From positions 2,542,001 through 2,606,000 of the forward strand of contig NZ_CP018076.1 of assembly GCF_001886735.1 (NCBI RefSeq): a stretch of 64,000 bases of DNA, read 5' to 3'. The translations under genes were made by a program, and so were the position numbers. Under the pieces are notes generated by a model, which did not search any database, was not told the origin of the DNA, and saw nothing but the letters and a program-made list of their open reading frames with translations. Source of the DNA: Sulfitobacter alexandrii. Lineage in GTDB: Bacteria > Pseudomonadota > Alphaproteobacteria > Rhodobacterales > Rhodobacteraceae. Below are positions 46,367 through 53,599 of this stretch, piece after piece (the stretch's first letter is position 1; each line of letters starts with the position of its first letter).

Positions 46367-48078
46367 GCCATCCTCGCTTTCGTTTTGGGTTGAGCCGCCA
46401 CGCGCGCGCCTTGGGCGACGGCGAGGACAGACGCGGCAGCCGCGTCGATCCGGCCAGTCGAACGGGCCTTGGCAAGCTTGAGGTTGTTCGCGGGGTCGCG
46501 CAGGCAGACCGCATCCGAGAAGGCCGAGCGCAGCAGCAGAGACGGCTTCGCCTTCACCTGGCCGTCGAAGGCGGCGCGGCGGAAACGTTCGCAATCCTCG
46601 CCGCCGTCGCGGAAGCCCTGCCCGCGCCAGACGATGGGCGCTCGGATACCTGCCCGGTTCATCGCCTCGCCCAGCTCTGCCTGCTTGTAGCGGTCGGCCG
46701 TGATCGCAGTGACGTGCTGGCCCTCGACATGGCGCATCACCTCGGCGAGCCACGGGGCAACAGGCACCGTCTTGTCGCCCAGCACCGTCAGCTCGCCCCG
46801 CTCGTGCATCTCGACATAGCGCCCGGCCACGCCGTCCGCCTGGCCCCGGTCCAACAGGTTCGGCGCGGAGGGGAAGGTGCCCACGCATTCGAGCCTCCCC
46901 GTCTCGGGCCAGTAGAACGCCGCTGCCGTCATCGAGGCCGAGCCGCCCAGGTCGATCCCGATCACGACCCCGCCTTGGCGTGGCGGGAGCGCGTCGGTCT
47001 CGCAATGCTGCCATTCGTCGGGCGTAATCAGCATGTCACGGGTTTCGCCGGAAATGCGCTCATTGCGGTTGTAGAGCCGGAAGCTCGTGAGGCTGGAACC
47101 GCCCCGCGCGATAGCGCGCTTCGCCTGGGCTTCCAGCCAGTCCAGAGAGCTGCCAATGCCGTGAGGTGCGCCGGGGTTGGCGATCAGCAGGCTTTCGGCG
47201 TCATCCGCTGGCAAACCCGGTGCGGGTCGATGCTCCTGCACGTAAGTGCCCGGAACTGGATCATCTATCCAGCGGGAGAAGGGATGCGTGTCGTCGCTGG
47301 CCGAGGTACTGATCAGGAACGCCCTGCCCCCGCGTTTGCCGAGGCCGGACAGCAAGGCGTGTTCCAGCTCGTCGCCGCGATCCAGCGGCCAGTGGCCGCG
47401 CTCGTCCAGGATTGCCATCGTCGGCGCGCCGCCCAGGGCGGATTTCGCGTCGGCAGCGATGACGCGCAAGACGTGCCCGCCCCCGTCGCCCTCAAACTCG
47501 ATTTCGAGGCGCGGCGCGCGGCGGTAGATCAGGCGGTGCCGGACTTCGAGCGGCAGGGTGGCAGCGAACCCGGCCACGAAATCCCAGACGATGCGCCCCT
47601 GATCACGGGTCCGGGCCGCTGCGACGATCTCGCGCCGGGGCTGCCGATCCCAGACTCCGAGCAAGCCGCCCAGGGCCAGCCCCGCCGTGATCGCAGACTT
47701 GCCGTTGCCACGACCGATGCTGAGAATGGCGTTCGCCGTATCCGGTGCCATCGCACCTTCGATGAAGCGGCGCTGGAAAGGTGCGAGAGTGACCGGCTTT
47801 CCGGCGTTCGGCCCCTCGGGAATGCTCAAGCCATGCATGAACTGCAAAGCTCGCTCGGCCGGGGGCGTCTCATCGTCGGGCGCGAAAAGAGAAAATTCCC
47901 ATCCACGGTTCCCCGGATCGGTCGAAGACGCGGCATTGGGACCAAGGCCAAAAAGGTCGGCTTGCTCGTCGGTCGAGCGCATTGGCGCGGGAGGCAGCAT
48001 CGTGCCGTCAGCTCTGCGCCAAGCCCGCTCTCTCTTTGCTGTCTCCGCCATCGCCATGTCCTCGCGCGTCTCTCTCAT
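46357..48078 (-). CDS. terL: terminase large subunit
   Basis: A 573-residue packaging motor. ATPase: Walker A SIGRGNGKSA (residues about 120-129), Walker B PTMAILDERGHW and the coupling motif ISTSASDDTHP. Nuclease: VIGIDLGGSASMTAAA (first Asp) and later acidic residues (ITADRYKQAELG; GRIDAAAASV). It packages and cuts DNA. The ATG at 48078 overlaps an upstream TGA; the ATG at 48057 is an alternative with SD GAGG. No typical small terminase is recognised upstream. Confidence 0.92.
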   Translation of the reverse strand: MRETREDMAMAETAKRERAWRRADGTMLPPAPMRSTDEQADLFGLGPNAASSTDPGNRGWEFSLFAPDDETPPAERALQFMHGLSIPEGPNAGKPVTLAPFQRRFIEGAMAPDTANAILSIGRGNGKSAITAGLALGGLLGVWDRQPRREIVAAARTRDQGRIVWDFVAGFAATLPLEVRHRLIYRRAPRLEIEFEGDGGGHVLRVIAADAKSALGGAPTMAILDERGHWPLDRGDELEHALLSGLGKRGGRAFLISTSASDDTHPFSRWIDDPVPGTYVQEHRPAPGLPADDAESLLIANPGAPHGIGSSLDWLEAQAKRAIARGGSSLTSFRLYNRNERISGETRDMLITPDEWQHCETDALPPRQGGVVIGIDLGGSASMTAAAFYWPETGRLECVGTFPSAPNLLDRGQADGVAGRYVEMHERGELTVLGDKTVPVAPWLAEVMRHVEGQHVTAITADRYKQAELGEAMNRAGIRAPIVWRGQGFRDGGEDCERFRRAAFDGQVKAKPSLLLRSAFSDAVCLRDPANNLKLAKARSTGRIDAAAASVLAVAQGARVAAQPKTKARMAWF

Positions 48079-48422
48079 CTCTCTGTCTCGCCCCTTCCTT
48101 TGAGTGAGGGAGGGAGCGAAGGGCATAGGACGACTGCCCACAGCGCGCGGCTGTGGCAGTCCCTATGCCCCGTCGGCTGTGTCCGCCTTCCTCGTCGGTC
48201 GGTCGGTCGCTTCTGGGCCCGTCCGGTCATGCGCTCCTGCCGGTCGGTCGGTTGCTGCTTGCGACACCGTGAGCGCGGTGCCGGGGATCGGGCCTCAACC
48301 TTGCGGACTGCCCTTTGCCTGTGATCCCGCCCGTGGTAGGCTGACCGATGTGGAGCCACCGTTGCTAACCCGTTCCACCACGTCGGCCCTGCGTCTGGGG
48401 TGGCGCGCAGGGTCGCCCTCAC
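48075..48422 (-). CDS. possible 115-residue Arg-rich protein before terL
   Basis: A frame from a GTG directly after the upstream stop to a TGA that overlaps the terL ATG in an ATGA, thereby joining the chain of overlapping genes. The product is rich in Arg, Pro and Thr (SRCRKQQPTDRQERMTGRAQ) and has no recognised domain. It runs through the GTCG iterons and the long hairpin. It could be a diverged small terminase or simply open by chance in GC-rich DNA that holds a packaging site. Confidence 0.3.
   Translation of the reverse strand: MRATLRATPDAGPTWWNGLATVAPHRSAYHGRDHRQRAVRKVEARSPAPRSRCRKQQPTDRQERMTGRAQKRPTDRRGRRTQPTGHRDCHSRALWAVVLCPSLPPSLKGRGETER
48121..48170. other. long hairpin directly upstream of terL
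   Basis: Left arm GGGCATAGG...ACTGCCCACAGC and right arm GCTGTGGCAGTCCCTATGCCC pair almost fully around GCGCG, 43 bases before the terL start. Strong structure in DNA or in the mRNA leader. Possible roles: packaging (cos/pac) site element or translational control of terL. Confidence 0.6.
48194..48254. repeat. GTCG tetranucleotide iterons near terL
   Basis: Four tandem GTCG units at 48194-48209, a separate CGGTC near 48225, then two GTCG units plus GTTG at 48243-48254. Clustered short iterons beside terminase genes are typical of small-terminase binding sites. Together with the adjacent hairpin this is the best candidate for the element's packaging start. Confidence 0.55.
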
Positions 48423-48423
48423 C

Positions 48424-48654
48424 TCACCTTTCGATCAGCTCGACTTCTGGTTCTGGCGCGGTGCCCAGCTCGGACACCAGCCGCCGCATGATCTGCTCTT
48501 GCTTGGCAGAAGGTCGCCACGATGGGCGCTTGCCATGCCGGGCAATGGACTTGACGAACTGTGCCAGCCATGGGTCGGAGCCGTCCGCCATCACACGCCG
48601 CATGACGATGGGCCAGTGAAAGGTCAGCATCACGTCCAGCTCGGGCGCAGTCAT
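48424..48654 (-). CDS. 76-residue protein of the head operon
   Basis: A short basic protein (TFHWPIVMRRVMADG, WLAQFVKSIARHGKRPSWRP, QEQIMRRLVSELG) linked by ATGA to the connector gene. Basic helices and position before terL would suit a DNA-binding packaging factor or a small-terminase-like role, but I cannot assign a family. Confidence 0.6.
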   Translation of the reverse strand: MTAPELDVMLTFHWPIVMRRVMADGSDPWLAQFVKSIARHGKRPSWRPSAKQEQIMRRLVSELGTAPEPEVELIER

Positions 48655-49199
48655 GCCTGCACCCCGCGATACCTGGCCCCGATCCGCGCCATGTGCGGCG
48701 ACGTGGTCAGGGACTTGGCGTCCATCGGGGACCGGCCGTCATAGTGCAGCGCGGCCTGATCCATGAGGGCTTGTGCGAGGTCTGGCGGCACGTCCTCCGC
48801 CGCGTCCCCGAACCCGGCCTGATACTCGATTGTCATCCGGCTTTGTGTCAGGTCGTGATAGCTGGCCAACCAGCGGACGTAGGGTCGGTTGCCGCCCACG
48901 AATTCGAAGTCGGTGAAGGCCGCGCCGTCGATGGTGACGGTCGGAAGGTCGTCATCTGCCACGGGACCGATAGGCAGGCGCAGTCCGCTTTCCCGGCAGG
49001 GGTCGAAGATCGTCACGCGGATCGTCTGGGTGAGCAGTGCGATCTGGGCGAATTGCTCAATCTCTGCGGCGGCCGTCAGACCGATGTTCTGCACCGCCGT
49101 ATCTTCGGCGTCGTCAAAAACCCGAAGGTGCAGCTTTAGGTCATCGAGGATGAAGGGCAGAGACGCATCGCCCGCAGTCCGTTGAACAAGCATCTTCAT
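48651..49199 (-). CDS. head-tail connector protein (gp6-like)
   Basis: A 182-residue connector of the HK97 gp6/phi group: helical N-terminal part (FILDDLKLHLRVFDD, NIGLTAAAEIEQFAQIALLT) and the C-terminal DLAQALMDQAALHYDGR segment. It forms the ring below the portal. Linked to both neighbours by ATGA overlaps (49196-49199 and 48651-48654). It is separated from portal by the rest of the operon, an unusual order. Confidence 0.85.
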   Translation of the reverse strand: MKMLVQRTAGDASLPFILDDLKLHLRVFDDAEDTAVQNIGLTAAAEIEQFAQIALLTQTIRVTIFDPCRESGLRLPIGPVADDDLPTVTIDGAAFTDFEFVGGNRPYVRWLASYHDLTQSRMTIEYQAGFGDAAEDVPPDLAQALMDQAALHYDGRSPMDAKSLTTSPHMARIGARYRGVQA

Positions 49200-49570
49200 A
49201 CTGCGATCTCCACTTCCGAGATATGGTTGCGGAACGCCATCTGCTCTCGCAAAGGCAGGGCCTCATAGGCTGCCAATGCATACGCCTTGCGCTCTGTCAG
49301 CGAGGCGAACGAAGCCCAGCAGCGCGCATCGTCCATCGGATTGAGGAAGGTCGGCAGGGGATAATCAGCGAAGCTCAGGACAGCTTCGGCGACGTGCTCG
49401 GCCTGTTCCGGGGTATCCAGCGCCCGAAGGGCCGCCCACGCCAATGCGGCGCGTTCTTTCACGGTCAGGCGCGCCGTTGACACGGTGGCGAACCCGGCCC
49501 AGGCGTCAGCATCGCCGAGGGTTAGGGTGTAGCCGATCATGCGCGACATGCGCTTGTGTTCCGGCTTCAT
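49196..49570 (-). CDS. first gene of the head operon, unknown protein
   Basis: About 124 residues, helical, with two similar Ala-rich helices (VKERAALAWAALRALDTPEQ; TERKAYALAAYEALPLREQM) that look like an internal duplication. Starts possible at 49570, 49549 and 49540; none has a good SD. It overlaps the connector gene by 4 nt. No family recognised. The frame stays open further upstream across attR, but the element's right end limits the gene to this side. Confidence 0.55.
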   Translation of the reverse strand: MKPEHKRMSRMIGYTLTLGDADAWAGFATVSTARLTVKERAALAWAALRALDTPEQAEHVAEAVLSFADYPLPTFLNPMDDARCWASFASLTERKAYALAAYEALPLREQMAFRNHISEVEIAV

Positions 49571-49600
49571 GAACCGGCCGAGGCCGGCCCCGCCTTTTCG

Positions 49601-49670
49601 GTTTACAGGCGGCGCGTAACCGTTTGATTTCTGGACACCCTCAAAGGGGGGGCGTTTACAGCTTTGTGCA
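49601..49670 (+). repeat. right integrase arm-type repeats
   Basis: GTTTACAG at 49601-49608 and CGTTTACAG at 49653-49661; the surrounding 22 bp (49649-49670) match the left arm site 39609-39630 at 20 positions. They lie 22-91 bases inside attR, as Int arm sites should. This stretch also must carry the promoter of the head operon. Confidence 0.6.
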
Positions 49671-49691
49671 GCGTTCTCAGAGGAGTCCGAA

Positions 49692-49738
49692 GGATTGCAA
49701 ATCCGTGTACACCGGTTCGATTCCGGTACTCGCCTCCA
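49692..49738 (+). repeat. attR: 47-bp core repeat
   Basis: Identical to 39507-39553. It holds only the 3' part of tRNA-Cys and is not a second tRNA gene. Right boundary of the element. Confidence 0.95.
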
Positions 49739-49864
49739 CAAAATTCCAATGATATATCCGCCAATCCAACCGCCTCGGCGGACAGCATTCCGGCGCGACT
49801 TACAGCTTCCGCCTTTTTCATCTCCTTGCGTGACAGCCCAGCAGGGCCCGGATAAGGTCCTGGA

Positions 49865-50698
49865 ATGGCGGACGGTCCCTGGACGGATGAAGAAAACGAT
49901 CTGATCGTGGCGGATTATTTCGCCATGCTCGCCGATGATCTTTCCGATCGCCGATATGTGAAGGCAGAGCACAATCGCGCCCTTCAAGGACAGATCGGTC
50001 GATCTAAGGGCTCGATCGAGTTCAAGCACGCGAACATCTCGGCCCTGATGCCCGCCTTCGGTCAACCGATCCTTACCGGCTATCTTCCGCGATACAACGT
50101 CCAGATGGCGCTGGCTGAGGCCGTGAACCGGTGGCTGATCGCAAATCCGGAATGGGTGGAACGGCTTCCCAAGGCCGCAACCCCAGGCATGGGCTACGTC
50201 AACGACCGACTCTACCTCGATACGCCGCCCACGATGCGCAACACCCCTCCCCCTGAAGAGGCCGAGCAGATGCGCACAATCGCGCGGCACTTCGATGTTG
50301 CAGCGCAACAGGAGCGCAATCGCGCCCTCGGACGGCTTGGTGAAGAACGCGCCCTTGCCCATGAGCGCGCGACACTCAGGGATGCCGGACGTGATGATCT
50401 GGCCCGAAAGGTCATTTGGGTCAGTGAGGACATAGGCGACGGAGCGGGATACGACATCTCCAGCTTCACGCCGGACGGCACTCCACGCCAGCTGGAGGTG
50501 AAAACGACGAATGGCTGGGACCGCACGCCATTTCACATATCTCAGAACGAATTGCGTGTTGCTGAAGAAAACCGGGATACCTGGCATCTCTTCAGGATCT
50601 ACAACAACGCGCGGGAGCCGAGGGCCTTCGAACTCCGCCCGCCGCTCGACCGCCACGTCACCCTGACACCGACGAGTTTTCAGGCAAGATTCGACTGA
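49865..50698 (+). CDS. DUF3883 protein with PD-(D/E)XK-like nuclease core
   Basis: A 277-residue protein. The C-terminal DUF3883 domain has the nuclease-fold motif GYDISSF (Asp197) and QLEVKTT (Glu211, Lys213), then PFHISQNELRVAEEN; an upstream Glu lies in LGEERALAHE. The N-terminal 90 residues (WTDEENDLIVADYFAML, IGRSKGSIEFKHANIS) form a domain often joined to such nucleases, probably DNA-binding. Such proteins are found in restriction and defence loci. It lies 127 bases outside attR, so it belongs to the chromosome or to an older island at this tRNA. Confidence 0.8.
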   Translation: MADGPWTDEENDLIVADYFAMLADDLSDRRYVKAEHNRALQGQIGRSKGSIEFKHANISALMPAFGQPILTGYLPRYNVQMALAEAVNRWLIANPEWVERLPKAATPGMGYVNDRLYLDTPPTMRNTPPPEEAEQMRTIARHFDVAAQQERNRALGRLGEERALAHERATLRDAGRDDLARKVIWVSEDIGDGAGYDISSFTPDGTPRQLEVKTTNGWDRTPFHISQNELRVAEENRDTWHLFRIYNNAREPRAFELRPPLDRHVTLTPTSFQARFD

Positions 50699-51203
50699 CC
50701 TGAAGGGCAACTTTTTCGGCCAGCTGCTCTTATTCGCGACAATGTCCGTCCGGGTTCAGACATCCTGTCGGGTGTTACACAAAAAACTCAACCTCTCATT
50801 GAATCATAATTGAATTCAAAATGTTGAGGCACGTTTTTCATGACGCCTACTTCTTGCAGGCGCTGGACCGCGCGCGAGTGGGCCATGCGGGCGTAGGAAT
50901 GTGGCTTAAGAATTTGAAAAACCATGTAAAATTAGCTTTTCCCCCTTTTTCTCCCGGGCAGTTCACTGAAGAGCCTAGAGTCAAAAAACCTCTGTGGACG
51001 AGCCTTGAAGAATTCTCGCTCGAGATTGTAATATGGCAATTCAGAAGACCGTTCCGGGGCTAATTCCCCCAGATTGATCGCATTTCGACAATCATAACAG
51101 GCTATCCCAAGACGAAATCTTGTGGACAAACAGGTCGCCAGCGCCCCCGTCTGCCGGGCTTATGCGAGGCGGAGCGCCTGAGAGGGAAGCGCGTGCGTCG
51201 AGC
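50699..51203. other. 505-bp AT-richer gap without a gene
   Basis: Between the DUF3883 gene and the end of ptsP. Base composition is AT-richer than the chromosome, with A/T tracts near 50780-50830 and 50920-50990. I see no gene with an SD, no terminator with a T run and no further att copy. It looks like remnant DNA of an integration hotspot. Confidence 0.5.
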
Positions 51204-53450
51204 TCAGTGGCTGTGTTGTGCGCGGATGTAATCCATTACCGCGGGGCGCACGGACATGTCGCCCCGTTCGCGCGCCTGTTCGATGATCTCGCGCACCTCG
51301 TCGAGGTTGCAGCGCCGGATCAGGCTCTTGACCGGGCCGATCGATGCCGGTCGCATGGACAGGGTGCGCAACCCGATCGCGCCAAAGCACAGCGCCTCGA
51401 CCGGGCGGCCGGCGTCTTCCCCGCAGAAGGAAACGGCGGTGCCGGTCTCTTCACATCTTTCGACGATCCCCTGCAGGAAGTTCAGGAAACTCAGGTTCAG
51501 CGTGTCGTACCTGCGGCGGACCAGCTCGTTCTCGCGGTCCGCGGCAAAGAAGAATTGCTTGAGGTCGTTGCCGCCGATCGACACGAATTCCACCTCCTCG
51601 AAGAACTTCTTCGGGGCGAAGGCGAGGCTCGGGGTTTCCAGCATGGCGCCCACCTCGATCCGGGACGGCAGGACGTGACCCAGCCGTTCTTCCCGGGCCA
51701 GAGTCTTGTCCATCTCGGCACGGGCCGCACGGAATTCCTCGAACTGCGCGACAAAGGGGAACATCACCGCCAGAGGGCGCCCGTTCGCGGCACGGATCAG
51801 CGCCTGCAACTGCATCCGCATCACGCCCGGCTTGTCCAGCCCCACCCGGATCGCGCGCCATCCCAGGGCCGGGTTGGGCTCGTCGGTCGGCTTCATGTAG
51901 GGCAGGACCTTGTCCGATCCGATGTCGAGCGTGCGAAAGACCACCCGCTTGCCATGTGCCGCGTCCAGCACCCGGGAGTAAAGCGCCGCAAGCTCCATCC
52001 GTCGGGGCATCTGGTTGCGCACCAGAAACTGCAATTCGGTGCGGAACAGGCCAACGCCCTCGGCCCCCGAAGACGTCAGCGACGGCAAATCGGCCATCAG
52101 CCCCGCGTTCATGTGCAAGGAGATGACGGAACCGCATTTCGCCTGCGCAGGCAGGTCGAGGATGGAGGCATATCTCTCCTGCGCCGCCGCCTGCATGGCG
52201 ATCTTGTCCCGAAAGGCCGAGGCCACGCTTTCGTCCGGGCGGAGGTGCACGATCCCCTGCTCACCGTCCACCATGATGTGATCGCCGTTCAGCGCGTCGT
52301 TGGTGATCCGGTTCGCGTGCACCACCAGCGGAATCGCCAGCGCGCGCGCCACGATCGCGGCATGCGAGCCGACGGAACCGTTTTCCAGCACGATCCCCCG
52401 CAGGGATCGGCCGTAGTCCAGCAGTTCGCCGGGGCCGATGTTGCGCGCCACCAGTATCGGGTCCGGCGGCATTTCGGCGCCGGTGTTGTTCCCCTGCCCC
52501 GTCAGGATGCGCAGCAGCCGGTTCGACAGGTCATCCAGATCGCTGAGACGCTCGCGGAGGTAGGCATCGGTGGATTGGCCCATGCGGGCGCGCGCCAGCG
52601 ACTGTTCCTTTTCCACTGCCGCTTCGGCGGACAGGCCGCTCTGGATGTCCTCGCACATGCGACGCATCCAGCCCTTGGAATTGGCGAACATCCTGTAGGC
52701 TTCGAGAACCTGCGCCTGATCCTTGTCTCCCCCGGCCATGGCCAGCATCTGGTCCACGCCGACCCGCAATTGCTCGACAGCGTCGTTCAGCCGCTGTTCC
52801 TCGAGCACGGGATCGTCGGCGATGGGGTTCGACACGACCACCCGCGGCTCGTGGAGCCAGACATGGCCCTCGGCAACCCCTTCCTGTCCCACCGTGCCGC
52901 GCAGCAGCACCGGCTGGGAATGCCGCGCCGACATCGCCGCACCTTCGCCCACGAAGGCACCGAGTTCGGTCATCTCGGCCAGCACCATGGCGACCACCTC
53001 GAGAGCGTAGACCTCGTCGGATGAGAATTCGCGCGCCACCTTGGATTGCACGACCAGCACGCCGAGTGTCTCTCCCAGACGCTGGATCGGCACGCCGAGA
53101 AAGCTGGAGTATATCTCTTCGCCGGTTTCCGGCATGAAGCGGAAACCCGGCGCCTGCGGCGCATCGGGTGTGTTGATGATGCGCTTGCGCTTGGCCACGC
53201 GGCCCACCAGACCCTCGCCCATGCGCATGCGCGTCTCGTGCACCGCCTCGGGTTTCAGGCCTTCGGTCGCGCAGAGTTCGAGCGTGTCCTCGTCACGGAA
53301 AAGGTAGATGGAGCACACCTCGCAGCCCATCGAGGTCGCGATGAGGTGGGTGATCTTGTTGAGCCGCGCCTGCCCGGCGTCGTCCGACGCCATGGCATCG
53401 CGCAGACGCCCAAGCAGCTTGCGGCTTTCGGTTTCAAAACGCTCTGCCAT
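51204..53450 (-). CDS. ptsP: phosphoenolpyruvate-protein phosphotransferase, nitrogen PTS (EI-Ntr)
   Basis: A 748-residue EI-Ntr. N-terminal GAF domain (residues about 20-160, MGCEVCSIYLFRDEDTLELC), linker, swivelling domain with the phosphorylated His near residue 363 (GSVGSHAAIVARAL), and the PEP-binding barrel (EGVGLFRTELQFL, GVMFPFV-type strand, FVSIGGNDLKQFFF, with Cys in AVSFCGEDAG). It starts the NPr/EIIA-Ntr relay that senses nitrogen and potassium state. Follows lysC at 149 bases on the same strand, a common alphaproteobacterial order. Confidence 0.96.
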   Translation of the reverse strand: MAERFETESRKLLGRLRDAMASDDAGQARLNKITHLIATSMGCEVCSIYLFRDEDTLELCATEGLKPEAVHETRMRMGEGLVGRVAKRKRIINTPDAPQAPGFRFMPETGEEIYSSFLGVPIQRLGETLGVLVVQSKVAREFSSDEVYALEVVAMVLAEMTELGAFVGEGAAMSARHSQPVLLRGTVGQEGVAEGHVWLHEPRVVVSNPIADDPVLEEQRLNDAVEQLRVGVDQMLAMAGGDKDQAQVLEAYRMFANSKGWMRRMCEDIQSGLSAEAAVEKEQSLARARMGQSTDAYLRERLSDLDDLSNRLLRILTGQGNNTGAEMPPDPILVARNIGPGELLDYGRSLRGIVLENGSVGSHAAIVARALAIPLVVHANRITNDALNGDHIMVDGEQGIVHLRPDESVASAFRDKIAMQAAAQERYASILDLPAQAKCGSVISLHMNAGLMADLPSLTSSGAEGVGLFRTELQFLVRNQMPRRMELAALYSRVLDAAHGKRVVFRTLDIGSDKVLPYMKPTDEPNPALGWRAIRVGLDKPGVMRMQLQALIRAANGRPLAVMFPFVAQFEEFRAARAEMDKTLAREERLGHVLPSRIEVGAMLETPSLAFAPKKFFEEVEFVSIGGNDLKQFFFAADRENELVRRRYDTLNLSFLNFLQGIVERCEETGTAVSFCGEDAGRPVEALCFGAIGLRTLSMRPASIGPVKSLIRRCNLDEVREIIEQARERGDMSVRPAVMDYIRAQHSH

Positions 53451-53599
53451 CGCCGTGCGCCCCCTGTTCCTTCTTCGGCTTAGAGCATACGCGACGGAAA
53501 ACGGAAAGTGCCTGACTGTCCACCATGACGTGTATCCCGGTCGGGATCGGGCGTTCGGCGGGGGCGCCTGCCCAATTTCAGGGCAGGTCTCCCGGCCTC

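Larger units (their letters stand above)
39554..49738. mobile_element. 10.2-kb integrated element with HK97-type head genes, no tail: candidate capsid-forming phage satellite
   Basis: Bounded by the 47-bp repeats at tRNA-Cys. Contents from the left: tyrosine integrase, 68-aa protein, MerR-like regulator, Tat-signal protein, one rightward small gene, then a leftward operon of ten overlapping genes with portal, prohead protease, major capsid protein, HNH endonuclease, head-closure protein, large terminase, connector and three unknown proteins. No tail tube, tape measure, baseplate, lysis, CI-type repressor or primase genes. This matches the plan of cf-PICI satellites, which make their own heads and take a helper's tails. 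A tail-less decayed prophage is the alternative, but all frames are open and the boundaries are exact. Confidence 0.85.

Noticed and set aside
42768..49570. Gene transfer agent of the Rhodobacter type
   Set aside because: Known alphaproteobacterial GTAs have a different gene order, include tail genes and are not flanked by att repeats; this element has att sites and an integrase.
49692..49738. A second tRNA-Cys gene at the right end of the element
   Set aside because: Only the 3' 47 bases are present; the acceptor 5' strand and D-arm are missing. It is attR.
49571..50710. Upstream extension of the first head-operon frame across attR
   Set aside because: It crosses the element's right boundary and runs antisense to the DUF3883 gene; no SD or homology.
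50821..51063. An 80-residue frame in the gap before ptsP
   Set aside because: No SD, no recognisable family, atypical AT-rich composition; reported as gap.
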